From: JAGPHI01 sp036641735
GTDB taxonomy: Bacteria > Bacillota > Clostridia > Oscillospirales > Ruminococcaceae
NCBI GenBank assembly: GCA_036641735.1
Contig: JAVWEG010000006.1
Location: 1 to 51,648, forward strand
Length of the DNA stretch: 51,648 bases
Reading direction: 5' to 3'
Program-made: the position numbers and the translations under genes
The notes under the pieces: generated by a model
The model's database searches: none
Seen by the model: the letters and a program-made list of their open reading frames with translations, nothing else
What the model was told of the DNA's origin: nothing
Part shown: piece after piece, positions 15,788 to 23,501 of the stretch
Position numbering within the stretch: the stretch's first letter is position 1
How the letters are laid out: each line of letters opens with the position of its first letter

Positions 15788-16485
15788 TGACTATAGAAGA
15801 ACAAGAAATCAAAAAATACATAAATGAAATAAAGCACTTAATAAAGGCACCTAACAGTATGAAAAAGCGTATAAGCGCTGACCTTGCGCAAGACATTAAC
15901 GCGCGGATAGAAAAAGGCGAGAGCTTTGCCGATATTAGGCAAGACCTCGGCACTCCCGTTACTGCGGCGGCAAGCTTTAATACAGAGCTTTGCGATTGCA
16001 TCGATAGAGGCAGTAAGTGGCAATACCTATTTCTCGGATTTTTAGCATTATTATGTGTATTTGCAATAGCTATGTCTATATTTCACGGCAAAGCGGCGGC
16101 AAGCTCTATTGGTATTATCGGTGGTGCAGACGGGCCTACCTCAATATTTTTAACATATGACCTTCCCTCCTTAACCTTTTCAATTATTATACCGTTTATA
16201 TCTATTGCTCTTAGCTGTGTAGCCGCATATTTATTGCTGCGCCGACATAATCTTAGCCGTAAATATCTTTATATCACACTCGCTTTATCGGCTGTGCCGA
16301 TAATTGCACAAATCATCTTTTTTATATATAATATTGTTTCAAGCAGCGGCATACTTTTGAGCGACTTAAACAGTACAATAATATTTGCATTTTGCTATAA
16401 TCTGCTATCCCCTGCATTTTGGCTGCCGATAGTCACTTTTGTAGTTAGCCTTGTCAAAATTAAAAAGCTTAACAAAAATCATTAA
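15787..16485 (+). CDS. HAAS-domain membrane protein carrying a GADGPT motif
   Basis: This 232-residue protein has an N-terminal helical HAAS domain (residues 1-70, with LGTPVTAAASF near its end), the module that usually partners PadR regulators. A first membrane helix (about 79-99) follows, then a short external stretch with the motif SIGIIGGADGPTSIF (107-121), then about four more membrane helices (about 127-150, 158-178, 195-210 and 213-226). That motif is the hallmark of the sodium-pumping decarboxylase beta subunit, encoded 6 kb downstream, but the rest of the protein is not related to it. GGAGG lies eight bases before the ATG, which overlaps the padR stop by one base. Confidence 0.82.
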   Translation: MTIEEQEIKKYINEIKHLIKAPNSMKKRISADLAQDINARIEKGESFADIRQDLGTPVTAAASFNTELCDCIDRGSKWQYLFLGFLALLCVFAIAMSIFHGKAAASSIGIIGGADGPTSIFLTYDLPSLTFSIIIPFISIALSCVAAYLLLRRHNLSRKYLYITLALSAVPIIAQIIFFIYNIVSSSGILLSDLNSTIIFAFCYNLLSPAFWLPIVTFVVSLVKIKKLNKNH

Positions 16486-16495
16486 TATAAATCAA

Positions 16496-16530
16496 AAATC
16501 GCACATCGGCAAAATGCCAATGTGCGATTT
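16496..16530. terminator. bidirectional terminator
   Basis: Fifteen-base arms (16496-16510 and 16516-16530, one G-U pair) end the padR-HAAS operon from the left and rnr from the right, with A/T tracts on both sides. Confidence 0.8.
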
Positions 16531-16542
16531 ATTTTTATCTGA

Positions 16543-18657
16543 TTATTTATCATCGTGCTTTGCAGGCACAAAATCTATATTGCCGTGCGGCACATCTACA
16601 GATGCAAGCTGTACACGCATAGAAGCACCAAGTCTCCATATTTCGCCCGTTAGAGGATCTGACAAGCTGACACCGTCCACAAGTACAGGCTCACCCTTAC
16701 CAAGCGACTGTATACGTATAAGCCCTTCAATAGTATTATTAAGCTCTACATAAATACCGTGCGGAGTTACCGAAGAAATAATGCCGTCAAATTCTTCCCC
16801 AATAAACTTTTGCATATATTCAGCCTTATAGCAATCCTCTGTATCTCTTTCCACCTGCATACTTAGCACTTCACGTTCACTCGAAATAGTGGCAGCTTCG
16901 CTTGCAAATGCGCCATAGCGGCGCTGTAGCTCGCCCTCGTTTACACCTTCTACGATATCTGTGAGTATACGATGTATGGCAAGGTCTGGAAAACGGCGAA
17001 TAGGAGAAGTAAAATGCGCATAGTCTTCAAGCGCAAGCCCAAAATGTCCTTTAGGCTCTACATCGTACCTCGCTTTAGCCATCGAACGTAAAATACCTGT
17101 GTGTACTGCGCGTTCTAACCCTGTACCGCGTGTTTTATCAAGCAGCTTTGAAAGCTCCAGTACTGTAGGCGCTTCGCCCTCAAAACGATATTCCACACCG
17201 CTTGCAGACAATAGCTTTTCAAGGCGCTCTATACGTATTGCTTCCGGCTGCTCGTGAATACGGTATACAAACGGTGCTTTTAATCTGCGCGCAAGTGATG
17301 CCGCGCAAGTGTTTGCCAGCAGCATAAATTCTTCTATCATACATTCTGCCACTCCGCGTTCGCGCTTTACTACATCTACGCATACCCCGTTTTCGTCTAT
17401 TATCAGCCCTGCTTCGCCGCTTTCTATATCCATACTGCCTCGTGCTGCACGCAGCACGGCAAGCTTTTGATAAAGCTCGTCCATAATGGATATTTCAGCA
17501 CTTACCGCACCATATTTAGCCAAAATTTCCGTGCTTGCACTATCGGCGATTATCTCATTCACCTCGGTGTATACGCCCTTAACGCGCGAATTAATCACCG
17601 ATTTTACAAATGAATAATCCTTTACCTTGCCGCTTGCATCAAGCTGCATCATACAGGTAAATGCCAAACGGTCTTCACCTTCATTTAGGCTGCAAATACC
17701 GTTAGATAGCTGACGTGGAAGCATAGGTACTACGCTGTCGGCATAATACACAGATGTTCCTCTGCGCATAGCTTCATTACCAAGTGCCGTATTAGGCTTT
17801 ACGTAATAGCTTACATCTGCAATATGCACACCCAGCTTATATCCATCGCCTACACGCTCTATACTAATAGCATCGTCTATATCTTTAGTAGAGCTTGAGT
17901 CTATTGTAAATATCGGCTTGCCTCTATAATCCTTGCGCCCAAGTACATCGCTCGGCTGCACCTTTGCTGCCTCAAAACGCTTTGCCTCAGCTTTTACAGC
18001 AGCTGGAAACTGCTTTTCAATGCCTGCACCGTATAAAATCGCTTTCGCGCATTGCTTTGCAAAAGTAGCTGCTCCAAATCGCATTGCCACTCCTGCACGA
18101 TGTCCGTCGTGGTTTTCTGCACGCTCCATTATCACTATTGCGGCTTTTTCACCTTTGCACACACCGCCGTCGGCAGATTTTTTTATTGCAATAGGTGTAG
18201 ACGGTGCTGCATCAGGGATAAGCACTAATCGCCCGTCTCTTTCATCTACCGTACCCACGAAATTGTTTTTTTCTTTGGTAATGCTTACTACTTCGCCCTC
18301 AAGAGTACCTTCTACTCGAGGAGTGGCAGATATCTTCACCAAAATTTCGTCTCCCGGCATTGCTCCAAGCATAAAACGGCCGGGAACAAAAACATCTCCA
18401 CTGCCATCTATTTGCTTTGCAAAGCCAAATCCCTTGCCAAGCTTTACTAAAATGCACTTTACAGCTCCATCTAAATTTTTAGGTGCATTTTTACGTGCAA
18501 TAGAATAAACTCCATCGTTAATAGTGAGCGTTTTGTTTTCCAAAAGCTCATCTAAAGCACGCACTAATTTTTTATCATTGCCAATTTTGCTTTTAAGCTC
18601 TTTTACTCTGCGAGGACGTTTTTCAAGTTCTGTTAAAATCTTTCCTTTTATCGACAT
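16543..18657 (-). CDS. rnr: ribonuclease R
   Basis: This 704-residue 3'-to-5' exoribonuclease degrades structured RNA. An N-terminal winged-helix region is followed by cold-shock domains (about 60-220). The RNB catalytic domain carries TIDSSSTKDIDDAISIE, with the metal-binding aspartates, and HFGLALEDYAHFTSPIRRFPDL. A C-terminal S1 domain (about 620-700) follows. The length matches RNase R. The ribosome site is weak (AAGTGTGAAG). It lies downstream of secG; secG-rnr is a classical Bacillota pair (with smpB often next), but a terminator separates them here, so rnr may depend on readthrough or its own promoter. Confidence 0.94.
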   Translation of the reverse strand: MSIKGKILTELEKRPRRVKELKSKIGNDKKLVRALDELLENKTLTINDGVYSIARKNAPKNLDGAVKCILVKLGKGFGFAKQIDGSGDVFVPGRFMLGAMPGDEILVKISATPRVEGTLEGEVVSITKEKNNFVGTVDERDGRLVLIPDAAPSTPIAIKKSADGGVCKGEKAAIVIMERAENHDGHRAGVAMRFGAATFAKQCAKAILYGAGIEKQFPAAVKAEAKRFEAAKVQPSDVLGRKDYRGKPIFTIDSSSTKDIDDAISIERVGDGYKLGVHIADVSYYVKPNTALGNEAMRRGTSVYYADSVVPMLPRQLSNGICSLNEGEDRLAFTCMMQLDASGKVKDYSFVKSVINSRVKGVYTEVNEIIADSASTEILAKYGAVSAEISIMDELYQKLAVLRAARGSMDIESGEAGLIIDENGVCVDVVKRERGVAECMIEEFMLLANTCAASLARRLKAPFVYRIHEQPEAIRIERLEKLLSASGVEYRFEGEAPTVLELSKLLDKTRGTGLERAVHTGILRSMAKARYDVEPKGHFGLALEDYAHFTSPIRRFPDLAIHRILTDIVEGVNEGELQRRYGAFASEAATISSEREVLSMQVERDTEDCYKAEYMQKFIGEEFDGIISSVTPHGIYVELNNTIEGLIRIQSLGKGEPVLVDGVSLSDPLTGEIWRLGASMRVQLASVDVPHGNIDFVPAKHDDK

Positions 18658-18716
18658 TTCTTCACACTTTTCTTTTATATTATATTAATGTTATACCTAT
18701 ATACCTATATTATAAC

Positions 18717-18744
18717 AAAAAACCCGCCATAAAGGCGGGTTTTT
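18717..18744 (-). terminator. terminator between secG and rnr
   Basis: Perfect arms AAAAACCCGCC and GGCGGGTTTTT around a five-base loop make a good intrinsic terminator for secG on the minus strand. Confidence 0.82.
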
Positions 18745-18750
18745 GAAAAA

Positions 18751-19002
18751 TTATTTTTTAAGATAAATACTAAACACGCTTACTAAGATTGTTGCAACAA
18801 AAAACACGATTGCAGCATACTTCGTATACTTAGCAAGAATAGCGTCTTTATTACGTGATCTGCCCTCGCCCTGCATCATCTCTCCGCCGCCAATAGCGCC
18901 GGACAAGCCATTGCCCTTAGACTCCTGTGACAATACCATTAAAATAATAAACACACTTGAGATAAGCAGCAATACTGCACTGATAATTTCAAAAATTCCC
19001 AT
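18751..19002 (-). CDS. secG: protein translocase subunit SecG
   Basis: This 83-residue protein has two membrane helices (about 4-24 and 55-80) joined by a cytoplasmic loop with the family stretch QESKGNGLSGAIGGGEMM and a basic NKDAI region. SecG assists SecYE/SecA in protein export. AGGAGG precedes the ATG. The length is typical. Confidence 0.92.
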   Translation of the reverse strand: MGIFEIISAVLLLISSVFIILMVLSQESKGNGLSGAIGGGEMMQGEGRSRNKDAILAKYTKYAAIVFFVATILVSVFSIYLKK

Positions 19003-19177
19003 AAATATACCCTCCTGTTACTCTAACAAGCTACATAATATCACAAAGTGCGTAAAATTGCAAGCAAAAATTAATTTGTGTTTTACGCAGCAGCCGTTTC
19101 CATATTTTGGCTTTTAGTATATGATTAATTGTTGTGCGTTTGAGCATACTATTATTTAAAGGAGAGTGAATAATAAA

Positions 19178-19468
19178 ATGAGTTACGAAGATAAGATTTT
19201 ACAAAGTAATGAGCCAAATGAGCCTAATGATGATGAGCATTGTCCGCATTGCGGCGACGGCAGCGGCAAGCAAAGCCGTGACTATGGATACAACAAATAT
19301 GGCAGTAACGTAAATCAAGGCACTCCGGGACACGTAGGCGAGCAAGAATACTTTCCTGCCTTATCACACGATGACAGCGACAGCGAAGCATACGAGGACA
19401 CCTATGTAGAGGACGAAGACCAAGACGAAACCACCGACGGCGCCAAAGAAAACAACAGCTACGAGTAA
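19178..19468 (+). CDS. small acidic CxxC protein, unknown function
   Basis: I do not recognise this 96-residue protein. It is hydrophilic with no signal peptide or membrane helix. It has one CPHCGDG motif (about residues 22-28), a Gly/Tyr/Asn-rich middle, and a strongly acidic C-terminal third (about 20 Asp/Glu in 35 residues), so it is probably largely disordered. The two cysteines could bind metal in a dimer. AAAGGAGA lies about 12 bases before the ATG; a GTG four codons earlier is too close to that site. It stands alone, with its own terminator, upstream of groESL. Confidence 0.65.
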   Translation: MSYEDKILQSNEPNEPNDDEHCPHCGDGSGKQSRDYGYNKYGSNVNQGTPGHVGEQEYFPALSHDDSDSEAYEDTYVEDEDQDETTDGAKENNSYE

Positions 19469-19480
19469 TATTTAACGTTT

Positions 19481-19523
19481 AAGGATAGTGAGTAAAGCAA
19501 TGTTTTACTCACTATCCTTTTTT
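19481..19523 (+). terminator. terminator of the small acidic gene
   Basis: Sixteen-base arms AAGGATAGTGAGTAAA and TTTACTCACTATCCTT are followed by a run of T. Confidence 0.88.
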
Positions 19524-19570
19524 GCGTTAGTGTTAAAAATTTGTTCACAAAAAATTTTTAATTTAACCTA

Positions 19571-19631
19571 TTGATTTTTTATAGAAATAAGGGTAGAATG
19601 TATATTAGCACTCAAAGACATAGAGTGCTAA
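19571..19631 (+). promoter_or_regulatory. groESL promoter and CIRCE operator
   Basis: TTGATT (19571-19576), a 17-base spacer and TAGAAT (19594-19599) are followed at once by a perfect CIRCE element: TTAGCACTC (19605-19613), nine bases, GAGTGCTAA (19623-19631). CIRCE is the binding site of the heat-shock repressor HrcA, so the operon is HrcA-regulated although hrcA itself is not in the window. Confidence 0.96.
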
Positions 19632-19662
19632 ATAAATAATATTTTAATTGGGGGAAATAATT

Positions 19663-19947
19663 ATGAAAATTAGACCTCTCGCCGACAGAATTGTCATTAA
19701 AAACGTAGAAGCAGAGGAAACAACGAAAAGCGGTATCATCTTAACGGGTGCTGCCAAAGAAAAGCCGCAGGTTTGCGAAGTAGTAGCAGTAGGCCCGGGC
19801 GGAATGGTAGACGGCAACGAAGTAGTGATGAACGTAAAAGTAGGCGATAAAGTGCTTATCGCCAAGTACGCAGGCACCGAAGTAAAGGTAGAGGACGATG
19901 AGTGCGTTATCGTGCGCCAATCGGACATACTCGCAGTAGTAGAATAA
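19663..19947 (+). CDS. groES: co-chaperonin GroES
   Basis: This 94-residue Hsp10 forms the heptameric lid of GroEL. The N-terminus KIRPLADRIVIK and mobile-loop region ETTKSGIILTG are typical, as is the C-terminal ECVIVRQSDILAVVE. I use the ATG at 19663 because GGGGGA lies seven bases upstream; the in-frame TTG at 19648 would destroy that site. It is the first gene of the CIRCE-controlled operon. Confidence 0.97.
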   Translation: MKIRPLADRIVIKNVEAEETTKSGIILTGAAKEKPQVCEVVAVGPGGMVDGNEVVMNVKVGDKVLIAKYAGTEVKVEDDECVIVRQSDILAVVE

Positions 19948-19976
19948 TTATTATATAATATAAGGAGACTTGCATT

Positions 19977-21614
19977 ATGGCTAAACAATTATTAAATGGC
20001 GAAGATGCGCGCAAGGCGCTGATAAACGGCATAGATAAGCTTGCCGACACTGTAAAAATTACATTAGGACCTAAAGGGCGCAATGTAGTTTTGGGTAAAA
20101 AATTCGGTTCACCTGTTATCACTAACGACGGTGTTACCATTGCTAAAGAAATAGAGCTAAAAGATATATTTGAAAATATGGGCGCACAGCTGGTACGCGA
20201 AGTAGCTACCAAAACAAATGATGCAGCAGGCGACGGCACTACTACAGCCACTGTATTAGCTCAAGCTTTGGCACACGGCGGTATGAAAAACGTTGCCGCA
20301 GGCGCAAATCCAATGGATTTAAAGCGCGGTATCCAAAAGGCTGTAAAAGCCGCGGTATCTGCTTTTGAAACAAACAGCAAAAAAGTGAACGGCTCTGAAG
20401 ATATTGCGCGTGTAGCCACAGTATCCGCAGGTGACGAAACTGTAGGTACGCTAATTGCCGAAGCAATGGAAAAAGTAACTGCCGATGGCGTTATCACTAT
20501 TGAAGAGAGCAAAACAGCCGAAACATACAGCGAAGTAGTAAAAGGTATGCAGTTTGACCGCGGATATATCACCCCTTATATGGTAACAGATACAGAGCGT
20601 ATGGAAGCCGTATTAGACGATGCTCTTATCTTGATTACCGATAAGAAAATATCTGCTATACAAGACATTTTGCCTTTACTTGAGCAAATAGTGCAAGCAG
20701 GCCATAAGCTTGTAATTATCGCCGAGGATATTGAGGGCGAAGCACTGTCTACATTAATAGTAAACCGTCTGCGCGGCACATTTACAGTAGTAGCTGTAAA
20801 AGCTCCCGGGTTTGGCGATCGTCGCAAGGAAATGCTGCAAGACATTGCCGTGCTTACAGGCGGCACTGTTATCTCAAGCGAGCTTGGTTATGAGCTGAAA
20901 GATGCCACCATCGATATGCTCGGTCACGCACGTCAGGTAAAAGTAACCAAAGAAAACACTACCATCGTAGACGGTGTCGGCGACAAGGAATCCGTAAATG
21001 CGCGCATTGCACAAATACGTGCCGAAATGGACGTTACCACAAGTGACTTTGATAAAGAGAAGCTGCAAGAGCGCCTTGCCAAGCTTTCAGGCGGTGTAGC
21101 CGTTATCAAGGTAGGTGCTGCCACAGAAGTGGAAATGAAAGAAAAGAAGCTCCGTATAGAGGATGCACTAAACGCAACTAAAGCCGCAGTAGAAGAAGGC
21201 ATCGTTGCCGGCGGCGGTGTTGCTCCTATCAACGCAATGCCTGCTGTACTAAAAGTAGTAGACAGCCTCACAGGAGACGAGCGCACAGGTGCTGCAATAG
21301 TGCTACGTGCATTAGAAGAGCCTTTGCGCCAGATAGCAGCTAACTCAGGGCTTGAGGGCAGTGTTATCATAGACAAGATAACCGCAAGTGGCAAAACAAA
21401 TTACGGCTTTGATGCACAAAAAGAAGTATATACAGATATGATTGAAGCAGGAATTGTGGATCCAACTAAGGTAACGCGCTCTGCACTTGAAAATGCAGCA
21501 AGCGTAGCTGCAATGGTACTCACCACAGAAGCTCTTGTAGCTGACGAGCCTGAAGATCCTGCCGCTGCTGCCGCTGCAAATGCTGCTGCACAGGGTATGG
21601 GCGGAATGTACTAA
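19977..21614 (+). CDS. groEL: chaperonin GroEL
   Basis: This 545-residue Hsp60 folds proteins in an ATP-driven double ring with GroES. Typical stretches include TLGPKGRNVVLGKKFG, GDGTTTATVLAQA (nucleotide site) and the C-terminal GGMY tail after an alanine-rich run. A perfect ribosome site (AAGGAGA) lies 29 bases after groES ends. Length and features are normal. Confidence 0.98.
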   Translation: MAKQLLNGEDARKALINGIDKLADTVKITLGPKGRNVVLGKKFGSPVITNDGVTIAKEIELKDIFENMGAQLVREVATKTNDAAGDGTTTATVLAQALAHGGMKNVAAGANPMDLKRGIQKAVKAAVSAFETNSKKVNGSEDIARVATVSAGDETVGTLIAEAMEKVTADGVITIEESKTAETYSEVVKGMQFDRGYITPYMVTDTERMEAVLDDALILITDKKISAIQDILPLLEQIVQAGHKLVIIAEDIEGEALSTLIVNRLRGTFTVVAVKAPGFGDRRKEMLQDIAVLTGGTVISSELGYELKDATIDMLGHARQVKVTKENTTIVDGVGDKESVNARIAQIRAEMDVTTSDFDKEKLQERLAKLSGGVAVIKVGAATEVEMKEKKLRIEDALNATKAAVEEGIVAGGGVAPINAMPAVLKVVDSLTGDERTGAAIVLRALEEPLRQIAANSGLEGSVIIDKITASGKTNYGFDAQKEVYTDMIEAGIVDPTKVTRSALENAASVAAMVLTTEALVADEPEDPAAAAAANAAAQGMGGMY

Positions 21615-21642
21615 ATCATAAGCAAAATCCAATTTAAATATC

Positions 21643-21672
21643 AAGGCACGCTCAAACGAGCGTGCCTTTTTG
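21643..21672 (+). terminator. groESL terminator
   Basis: Perfect arms AAGGCACGCTC and GAGCGTGCCTT with a four-base loop are followed by a T-run. Confidence 0.9.
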
Positions 21673-21753
21673 TATTATCGCGCACAGTATGTGTACTAAA
21701 AAGTTTTATAAAAAATAAGTTGTAGTTTATTTAACAATATTCGATTTATAGGC

Positions 21754-21782
21754 TTGAATATTGCACTCATTTAAATTATAAT
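21754..21782 (+). promoter_or_regulatory. promoter of the decarboxylase subunit operon
   Basis: TTGAAT (21754-21759), a 17-base spacer and TATAAT (21777-21782) end 32 bases before the gamma-like subunit start. Confidence 0.72.
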
Positions 21783-21814
21783 ATATGAAGAATTTGTTAA
21801 AAGGAGGTTTTTTG

Positions 21815-22225
21815 ATGAACATATCCCAATTATTCGCTTGTGCCGTTGCAGCTGCTCCCGCAGAGCCTGCCGTAGGTACAGTAGTAGCTACAGGTCTTAT
21901 ACTGGTGTTTTCCGTATTAATATTGCTTTACGGTCTTATTGTATTACAGGGCAAGATATTTACTGCTATAGACAATAAAAAAAAAGGCAGCAATACAAAA
22001 AACAGTGAGGTAACAGCGCCTGCTTCTACCAAGAGCGCTCCTGTCGCCTCGGCAGCCCACATTGAATCAGGTATTCCTAATGAGGTGATAGCCGCTATCA
22101 CTGCCGCTATTTCTGCTATGGACGGCGGAAAGTACACTATTCGTTCGCTCACACGTGCAAGCGGTAACACACAGCGCAATGCCTGGGGCAAAGCAGGTGT
22201 AATTGCTTACACTGAGCCATTCTAA
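21815..22225 (+). CDS. sodium-pump decarboxylase gamma/delta-like subunit (OadG family)
   Basis: This 136-residue protein has one N-terminal membrane helix (about 18-42, VVATGLILVFSVLILLYGLIVL), an Ala/Ser/Lys-rich linker, and a C-terminal domain ending RNAWGKAGVIAYTEPF, a pattern seen in OadG/MmdD-type subunits that hold the soluble carboxyltransferase to the membrane pump. AAGGAGG lies seven bases before the ATG at 21815. The beta subunit gene follows 20 bases later. The carboxyltransferase (alpha) and biotin-carrier genes are not here, so the substrate (oxaloacetate, methylmalonyl-CoA or glutaconyl-CoA) cannot be told. Confidence 0.82.
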   Translation: MNISQLFACAVAAAPAEPAVGTVVATGLILVFSVLILLYGLIVLQGKIFTAIDNKKKGSNTKNSEVTAPASTKSAPVASAAHIESGIPNEVIAAITAAISAMDGGKYTIRSLTRASGNTQRNAWGKAGVIAYTEPF

Positions 22226-22245
22226 TATAAGGAGAGTACAAATTT

Positions 22246-23427
22246 ATGCAAGGCTTTTTAGATGCCGTTACAGGCATTGCTCAAGAATCCGGCTTTATGG
22301 GGCTTATCCAAAATCCGGGTTATCTTGTAATGATTATAATCGCGTGCGTACTTATTTACCTTGCCATAGTAAAGCAGTTTGAGCCTTTGCTCCTATTGCC
22401 TATTGCTTTTGGTATGCTGTTAGCTAACCTACCTTTCGGTGGAATTATTCATATGAATATGTTTCTTACGGAAACAGGTCACCCCGATTTCTTAAAGGTA
22501 TTAAACGAGGGCGGTCTTGCGGATATGCTGTATTTAGGCGTAAAGCTTGGCATATATCCTCCGCTTATTTTCCTCGGTATCGGTACAATGACGGACTTTG
22601 GCCCGCTTATTTCCAATCCTAAAAGCTTATTGCTCGGTGCAGCTGCACAGCTTGGCATTTTCACCACATATTGGGGTGCAAAAATGCTTGGCTTCACAGG
22701 TGCGGAAGCCGCCTCTATAGGCATTATCGGCGGTGCTGACGGCCCTACAGCCATTTACGTTACAAGTAAGCTTGCCCCTCATTTGCTCGGTGCTATTGCG
22801 GTGGCGGCATACAGCTATATGGCGCTCGTGCCAATTATTCAGCCGCCCATTATGCGCGCGCTTACTACGCACAAAGAACGTATGATAGTAATGACACAGC
22901 TTCGCGAAGTATCTAAAGCTGAAAAGATTATCTTCCCTATCCTATGTACTATAATTGTATCGCTTATTCTTCCAAGCGCCACACCTCTTATCGGTATGTT
23001 AATGCTTGGCAACCTTATGAAGGAAAGCGGAGTAGTTGATCGTATCAACAAAACCGCGGGTAACGAGCTGATGAATATTATCACAATATTCCTCGGTATC
23101 TCCGTAGGCTGTACCACAAGTGCAGATACCTTCTTCACAATTGACACCCTTAAAATAATAGTGCTGGGGCTTATTGCTTTCTGCTTTGGTACTGCTGGCG
23201 GCGTGCTGCTTGGTAAGGTAATGTGCTGGGCTACACACGGCAAGGTTAATCCGCTTATCGGCTCTGCCGGTGTATCGGCTGTACCAATGGCTGCCCGTGT
23301 ATCACAAAAGGTCGGCCAACAAGAAAACCCACAAAACTTTTTACTTATGCACGCAATGGGGCCAAACGTAGCCGGTGTTATCGGCAGTGCAGTAGCCGCA
23401 GGTATTTTAATCAATATGCTTAAGTAA
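22246..23427 (+). CDS. sodium ion-translocating decarboxylase, beta subunit
   Basis: This 393-residue integral membrane protein (about nine to eleven helices) is the channel that couples decarboxylation of a biotin-bound carboxyl group to sodium export (OadB/MmdB/GcdB family). The hallmark stretch SIGIIGGADGPTAIY is at residues 157-171; its aspartate is needed for sodium and proton transfer in studied homologues. A second family region ISVGCTTSADTF is near 280-292, and GSAGVSAVPMAARV near 340-353. The length is typical. Its AAGGAGA ribosome site and short gap from the gamma-like gene indicate one operon. Confidence 0.94.
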   Translation: MQGFLDAVTGIAQESGFMGLIQNPGYLVMIIIACVLIYLAIVKQFEPLLLLPIAFGMLLANLPFGGIIHMNMFLTETGHPDFLKVLNEGGLADMLYLGVKLGIYPPLIFLGIGTMTDFGPLISNPKSLLLGAAAQLGIFTTYWGAKMLGFTGAEAASIGIIGGADGPTAIYVTSKLAPHLLGAIAVAAYSYMALVPIIQPPIMRALTTHKERMIVMTQLREVSKAEKIIFPILCTIIVSLILPSATPLIGMLMLGNLMKESGVVDRINKTAGNELMNIITIFLGISVGCTTSADTFFTIDTLKIIVLGLIAFCFGTAGGVLLGKVMCWATHGKVNPLIGSAGVSAVPMAARVSQKVGQQENPQNFLLMHAMGPNVAGVIGSAVAAGILINMLK

Positions 23428-23445
23428 TTTTAATTAGAGTTTTAA

Positions 23446-23472
23446 GTAGGGACGGATAATATCCGTCCCTAC
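23446..23472. repeat. short perfect palindrome after the beta subunit gene
   Basis: Twelve-base arms GTAGGGACGGAT and ATCCGTCCCTAC enclose three bases. There is no clear T-run after it on either strand, so it is not a standard terminator. Palindromes of this type are scattered in many Bacillota genomes; here it may stabilise the 3' end of the upstream mRNA or attenuate transcription into the MFS gene. Confidence 0.65.
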
Positions 23473-23501
23473 ATTTATATTACGCTTAAAGGAGTGCTTA
23501 A

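Noticed and set aside
17933..18508. A 191-codon plus-strand frame opposite rnr
   Set aside because: It is long but antisense to the RNase R cold-shock and RNB region, with Ser/Pro-rich low-complexity composition typical of shadow frames.
22839..23414. A 191-codon minus-strand frame opposite the decarboxylase beta subunit
   Set aside because: It mirrors a membrane protein, with no ribosome site and no family features. The plus-strand gene is beyond doubt.
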